NCBI RefSeq assembly: GCF_014196525.1
Contig: NZ_JACIDX010000027.1
Span: forward strand, 1-42,759
Reading direction: 5' to 3'
DNA length: 42,759 nt
DNA from: Novosphingobium sediminicola
GTDB taxonomy: Bacteria; Pseudomonadota; Alphaproteobacteria; Sphingomonadales; Sphingomonadaceae
The position numbers and the translations under genes were made by a program. Under the pieces are notes generated by a model that ran no database searches, was not told the DNA's origin, and worked only from the letters and a program-made list of their open reading frames with translations. Below, one piece after another: positions 40,015 through 42,759 of this stretch (position 1 is its first letter; each line of letters opens with the position of its first letter).

Positions 40015-40061
40015 AAAGCCTGCGGCGCGGACGGGAATGGCCTCACCGCGCCGCAGGCTTT
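40015..40061. terminator. Bidirectional intrinsic terminator
   Basis: AAAGCCTGCGGCGCGG (40015-40030) and CCGCGCCGCAGGCTTT (40046-40061) form a perfect 16-bp stem with a 15-base loop and A/T tracts on both sides. It is the strongest terminator candidate for both convergent units. Confidence 0.85.
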
Positions 40062-40072
40062 CCCATACAAAA

Positions 40073-40098
40073 AGCGCCCCGCTTGCAAACGAGGCGCT
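40073..40098. terminator. Short hairpin with T-rich flank
   Basis: AGCGCC (40073-40078) and GGCGCT (40093-40098), with a further partial CCG/CGA extension, form an eight- to nine-bp stem followed by CTTAATTAA. It supports termination of rightward transcripts. Confidence 0.5.
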
Positions 40099-40114
40099 CT
40101 TAATTAACGGGATT

Positions 40115-40136
40115 GCAAAGGGCCCCCGCCCTTTGC
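40115..40136. terminator. Hairpin at the end of the minus-strand operon
   Basis: GCAAAGGG (40115-40122) and CCCTTTGC (40129-40136) form a perfect eight-bp stem with a six-base loop, 17 bases after the ABM gene end. The leftward strand then runs into AATCCCG without a T tract. Similar GCAAAGGG/CCCTTTGC elements are, as I recall, frequent between sphingomonad genes. Confidence 0.5.
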
Positions 40137-40152
40137 CCGCCGGAGGCAAACC

Positions 40153-40461
40153 TTATTTAACCCCCGCCTCCCCAATCACCGTCTCCACATGCACCACCTT
40201 AGGCGGCTCAACGAAAAACGGCCCGGCCAGCGCGCGCCACTTGGCAAAATTCTCGGTCGCGCGGAAATCAACAGTATGTGCCTCAACCGATACCCAGCCC
40301 ACGAGCAGGTGATAGACCCCCGGCTCCTCGACCACGCGCTGCAGGGCAAAGCCGGTGCAGCCCGGATCGGCGCGGAAATGCGGCTCGGCCTGCGCGACGG
40401 CGGCTTCAAAGTCGGCGGCGCGGGCCGGGTCGATGGTGATGCGGGCGATTTCGAAGGTCAT
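40153..40461 (-). CDS. ABM-domain protein (YgiN-like putative monooxygenase)
   Basis: The 102-residue protein starts at ATG 40461, sharing one base with the VOC stop, after GAGGAG. It has the antibiotic-biosynthesis-monooxygenase fold pattern: beta strand 'FEIARITIDP', helix, 'PGCTGFALQRVVEEPGVYHL' and the C-terminal 'FVEPPKVVHVETVIG'. Relatives oxidise quinols or handle small reactive aromatics without cofactor. It is the last gene of a four-gene minus-strand operon (SDR, hydrolase, VOC, ABM). A role in quinol or aromatic side-product oxidation is plausible only. Confidence 0.87.
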   Translation of the reverse strand: MTFEIARITIDPARAADFEAAVAQAEPHFRADPGCTGFALQRVVEEPGVYHLLVGWVSVEAHTVDFRATENFAKWRALAGPFFVEPPKVVHVETVIGEAGVK

Positions 40462-40865
40462 CAATTCGGCTCCTCGACAAATTCGATCAGATTGCCCGCA
40501 CAATCGCGGATAAAGCAACCCTTGCCAAAGGCTTCGCGCACGACAAAGGCGATATCGACCTGTTTTTGCTCCATTTCCTTCAGGAACTCTTCCAGATCCT
40601 CGACGCGGAAAGCGACATGCTTGTTGCCATGGGTGCGCAGGTCGGCGGGCGGATGGCGGCGATCTTCGGGCAGAGCGGCGGCGCCCTCCACCTCGAAGAT
40701 CTCGAAACGCAGCGGGCCTTTGCGAACCATCGCAGTGTGGCTTTTCGCCGCCTCAATATAAAACCGCTTCTCCAACTCAAAGCCCAGCACGCGGCCATAC
40801 CAATCAATCGCCTCGGCCAGCGAGGGCACCGAAACGCCCCCGTGGTGGAAGGTGAATTCCGCCAT
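40461..40865 (-). CDS. Single-domain VOC protein (glyoxalase/dioxygenase fold)
   Basis: The 134-residue protein starts at ATG 40865, one base inside the hydrolase stop. It is a two-module VOC fold: 'FHHGGVSVPSLAEAIDWYGRV' begins it, 'GNKHVAFRVEDLEEFLKEME' marks the second half, and it ends 'GCFIRDCAGNLIEFVEEP', with candidate metal ligands H8 or H9, a central His and the late Glu. This resembles glyoxalase- or methylmalonyl-CoA-epimerase-like VOC proteins rather than two-domain dioxygenases. Substrate unknown. Confidence 0.87.
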   Translation of the reverse strand: MAEFTFHHGGVSVPSLAEAIDWYGRVLGFELEKRFYIEAAKSHTAMVRKGPLRFEIFEVEGAAALPEDRRHPPADLRTHGNKHVAFRVEDLEEFLKEMEQKQVDIAFVVREAFGKGCFIRDCAGNLIEFVEEPN

Positions 40866-42016
40866 TACGCCATCTCCGCAAAGGTCGCCGCGCACCAATC
40901 CGCAATGTAATCGCGCATCCCGGTGCCATTGTCGGCTCCGCAATGCTCGACCTCGAAATCCGCCTTGGTGAACATGCGCAAGGTCCGCTTGGGGCTGTTC
41001 ACCGCCTGATCGTAGGACAGATGGGCGTTGAAGGCCGGAATCTGGCGATCATTCTCGCCATGGGTGATCAGGAAAGGCACCTTGATCTTTTCCACCTGAC
41101 CATTGAGCGTGATCTGGTCGGCATAATCGAGGAACGCGTCGCGCTCATTCATGCCAAAGACCCACAGCACATGGTCCCAGTAATGCGGCACGGGGTTTTC
41201 GCCCTCATTGGCCACACGCTGGCGCTGACGCTCGCCCCAGACGTGGTTGGCGCCCATCACGGCGCACAGGGCATAGCGCGGATCATTGGCGGCGATGCGC
41301 GGCGCGTGATAGCCGCCGAAGGACAGGCCGAAGATGCCGATCTTGTCGTGGATCACATCGCTGCGCGTCAGCAGATAGTCAAACGCGGGCGAACCCCAGC
41401 GCTCGGCATCATAAACGGCGGGCAGATTGCGCTTGCGGATCGCCTCGCCGGTGCCGGGCTGGTCGAGGAACAGCGTGTTCATGCCGCGTTCGAGGTTGGA
41501 CAGGCCGTGCCCAGCCATATTGACCTGTTCCTTCATGGAATCGAGGCCATTGACCGAAACCAGCGTGGGGCGCGGTGTGCCCGATCCGTCATGGACAAAG
41601 ATCGCGGTATAGGACGAACCCTCATAGGGGATCTCGACCTTGTCCACATGCAGCCCGCGCAGCTTCGAACCCTTGTGGTACAGCTCCAGCCCGCGATCAT
41701 AGGCCGCCCAGCGCGGGGCGTAATCGCGCGCCTGCATACGCTCGGCCGCCAGATAATAGCCCGAGGCGCGCAGATATTTGGTGCCTGCCGAGAGCGCATA
41801 GCCATTGGCCAGATCATCGTCGGCATTCTTCGCCACCTGGTCGGCCACCGCGATCCAGCTGTCAAACAGCAGCGCGGACCCTGCATCGGCCCCGGCCTTT
41901 GACGCCTCGCGCACCGGGCGGCAGGCCTCGTCAATCTCGCCATGATTGCCGCCGCAGACGAGCGCCAGATTGGTGGCCAGATTCCACACATAATTTCCGG
42001 GAAAGGGTTCAAACAT
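40865..42016 (-). CDS. Alpha/beta-hydrolase of the dihydropseudooxynicotine-hydrolase (DHPON)/FrsA-like group
   Basis: The 383-residue protein starts at ATG 42016 after AAAGGAT; longer reading upstream is the SDR shadow. An N-terminal helical cap (about 1-130) precedes an alpha/beta-hydrolase domain with 'VSVNGLDSMKEQ', nucleophile S232 in GLSFGG ('IFGLSFGGYHAPR'), acid D323 in 'THGENDRQIP' and H358 in 'EVEHCG'. This order and cap resemble the nicotine-pathway C-C hydrolase that cleaves a diketone-like side chain. Here it may split an acyl group from an aromatic intermediate. It is 11 bases after the SDR and overlaps the VOC gene by one base. C-C specificity is inferred from family likeness. 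Confidence 0.88.
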   Translation of the reverse strand: MFEPFPGNYVWNLATNLALVCGGNHGEIDEACRPVREASKAGADAGSALLFDSWIAVADQVAKNADDDLANGYALSAGTKYLRASGYYLAAERMQARDYAPRWAAYDRGLELYHKGSKLRGLHVDKVEIPYEGSSYTAIFVHDGSGTPRPTLVSVNGLDSMKEQVNMAGHGLSNLERGMNTLFLDQPGTGEAIRKRNLPAVYDAERWGSPAFDYLLTRSDVIHDKIGIFGLSFGGYHAPRIAANDPRYALCAVMGANHVWGERQRQRVANEGENPVPHYWDHVLWVFGMNERDAFLDYADQITLNGQVEKIKVPFLITHGENDRQIPAFNAHLSYDQAVNSPKRTLRMFTKADFEVEHCGADNGTGMRDYIADWCAATFAEMA

Positions 42017-42027
42017 TTGCTTATCCT

Positions 42028-42759
42028 TTAATCCGCAGTCCACCCGCCATCGACGATGATGCTTGTGCCTGTGATGAGGGCGGAGGCATCGCTGGCGAGG
42101 AAGAGGACCGGCCCCATGAGGTCCTCGACCTGCCCCAAGCGGCCCAGTTTGATCTTGGCCAACACGCTGTCGAGGAAGGCCTTGTCCTCGAAGAAGGGCT
42201 TGGTCATCGGGGTTTCGATGAAGGTGGGCGCGATGGTGTTGCTGCGGATGCCGTGGGGCGCAAGGTCGAGGGCGAAGACTTTGTTCATGCCCTCGATCGC
42301 CCATTTCGACGCGCAATAGAGCGAGCGGCGCGGCCCGCCGACATGACCCATCTGCGAACCCATATGGATCAGAGATCCGGCCACCTCATCGCGCAACATC
42401 GCCTTGACCGCATGTTGCGCGACAAAGAAAGCCGACTTCACATTGAGGTCGAGCACGGCGTCATAATCGTCCTCGCTCACCTCCCAGAGGGGCTTGGGCC
42501 GGTTGGTCCCGGCATTGTTGACCAGCACATGAAACGCCGGGCGCGCGGCGAAGAAGGCCTCCACCGCGTGCATGTCGCTCACATCCAGCACCGCCGCCTC
42601 GGCCAAACCGCCAGCCTCACGGATCGCGGCGGCGCCCGCCTCGATCTCATCGTGCGTACGCGCAGCCAGCGTCACATGCGCGCCCGCCTGCGCCAGCGCG
42701 GCGGCGGCGGCAAGGCCAATGCCCCGCCCCGCCCCCGTCACCAGCGCCCGCCGACCGTC
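42028..42759 (-). CDS. Short-chain dehydrogenase/reductase (SDR), 5'-truncated by window edge
   Basis: The frame is open to the last base of the window, giving 243 residues that start 'DGRRALVTGAGRGIGLAAAA'. A GTG at 42741 lies inside the conserved glycine motif and cannot be the start. SDR hallmarks are TGxxxGxG, 'NNAGTNRP', the catalytic 'MGSQMGHVGG' Ser, 'YCASKWA' (YxxxK) and 'TGTSIIVDGGWTAD' at the C-terminus. It belongs to the minus-strand operon with the DHPON-type hydrolase, VOC and ABM genes and probably acts on the alcohol/ketone pair before that hydrolase. Only a few N-terminal residues are missing. Confidence 0.92.
   Translation of the reverse strand, partial: DGRRALVTGAGRGIGLAAAAALAQAGAHVTLAARTHDEIEAGAAAIREAGGLAEAAVLDVSDMHAVEAFFAARPAFHVLVNNAGTNRPKPLWEVSEDDYDAVLDLNVKSAFFVAQHAVKAMLRDEVAGSLIHMGSQMGHVGGPRRSLYCASKWAIEGMNKVFALDLAPHGIRSNTIAPTFIETPMTKPFFEDKAFLDSVLAKIKLGRLGQVEDLMGPVLFLASDASALITGTSIIVDGGWTAD

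Larger units (their letters stand above)
39908..40152. other. Gene-free 245-bp gap between convergent operons with four hairpins
   Basis: No coding potential was seen. The gap holds four separate dyads, listed individually: a palindrome at 39927-39946, a 16-bp stem at 40015-40061, and smaller stems at 40073-40098 and 40115-40136. It lies between the plus-strand VOC set and the minus-strand SDR/hydrolase operon, so it must stop transcription from both sides. Confidence 0.75.

Noticed and set aside
39908..40152. CRISPR array or attachment site from the dense repeats
   Set aside because: The repeats are inverted hairpins of different sequence with no regular direct repeat and spacer pattern, and no integrase is nearby.
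42017..42316. N-terminal extension of the DHPON-hydrolase-like frame into the SDR gene
   Set aside because: The extension is antisense-like low-complexity sequence; ATG 42016 has AAAGGAT upstream and starts the conserved cap domain.
42028..42741. Treating GTG 42741 as the start of the last SDR
   Set aside because: It lies inside the TGAGRGIG cofactor motif; the frame continues to the window edge with 'DGRRAL', so the gene is simply truncated by the window.

Overview
The window is high-GC, tightly packed DNA. Small overlaps (ATGA, GTGA, TAATG), GGGAGAG-type ribosome sites, two TonB-dependent receptors with 'EIVVTAQ(K)R' N-termini, and a GH106 rhamnosidase whose catalytic spacing matches RHA-P of Novosphingobium sp. 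PP1Y all point to an alphaproteobacterial sphingomonad, probably Novosphingobium or a relative. This assignment is inferred from sequence features only. No rRNA, tRNA, CRISPR or insertion sequence was seen.

Region 1 (about 1-14150) is a rhamnose/rhamnoside module. A minus-strand operon runs FGGY kinase, L-lactate dehydrogenase LldD, rhamnose/H+ symporter RhaT, DeoR regulator. Divergent from it, a plus-strand operon runs bifunctional rhamnulose-1-phosphate aldolase/lactaldehyde dehydrogenase, secreted esterase, rhamnose isomerase RhaI. After a terminator come a secreted GH106 alpha-L-rhamnosidase, a small membrane protein and a LysR regulator. Together these can release rhamnose from a glycoside, import it and convert it to DHAP plus L-lactate and then pyruvate.

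Region 2 (14249-23718) is a plus-strand catabolic block: amidohydrolase, MhpA-type aromatic hydroxylase, HbpS/GlcG-like protein, two-domain VOC extradiol-dioxygenase-like protein, fumarylacetoacetate-hydrolase (FAH) family protein and a TonB receptor. A strong terminator follows, then an esterase and a Tat-exported GH1 beta-glucosidase. Region 3 (23888-26941) holds a TetR regulator and a two-gene GMC dehydrogenase with a Tat 'hitch-hiker' subunit, resembling FAD glucoside 3-dehydrogenases.

Region 4 (26960-42759) holds aromatic or polyphenol enzymes: a FAD monooxygenase divergent from a second TonB receptor, a DAPG/phloretin-hydrolase-like C-C hydrolase, an epimerase-like protein, a NodD-like LysR regulator, HxlR regulator, SDR, phytoene-desaturase-like flavoprotein, a 75-residue unknown, and an alternating VOC / FAD monooxygenase / VOC set. 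Across a terminator-rich gap, a minus-strand operon carries SDR, a dihydropseudooxynicotine-hydrolase-like C-C hydrolase, a small VOC protein and an ABM-domain protein.

The most economical reading is one locus for taking up and dismantling rhamnosylated plant phenolics, such as flavonoid rhamnoglucosides. Rhamnosidase and beta-glucosidase would strip the sugars, the rhamnose operon would use the rhamnose, and the monooxygenases, extradiol-type dioxygenases and C-C hydrolases would attack the aglycone. The NodD-like regulator next to a phloretin/DAPG-hydrolase-like gene is the strongest hint that the inducer or substrate is a flavonoid-type compound. The rhamnose part is well supported; the aglycone identity is inference.
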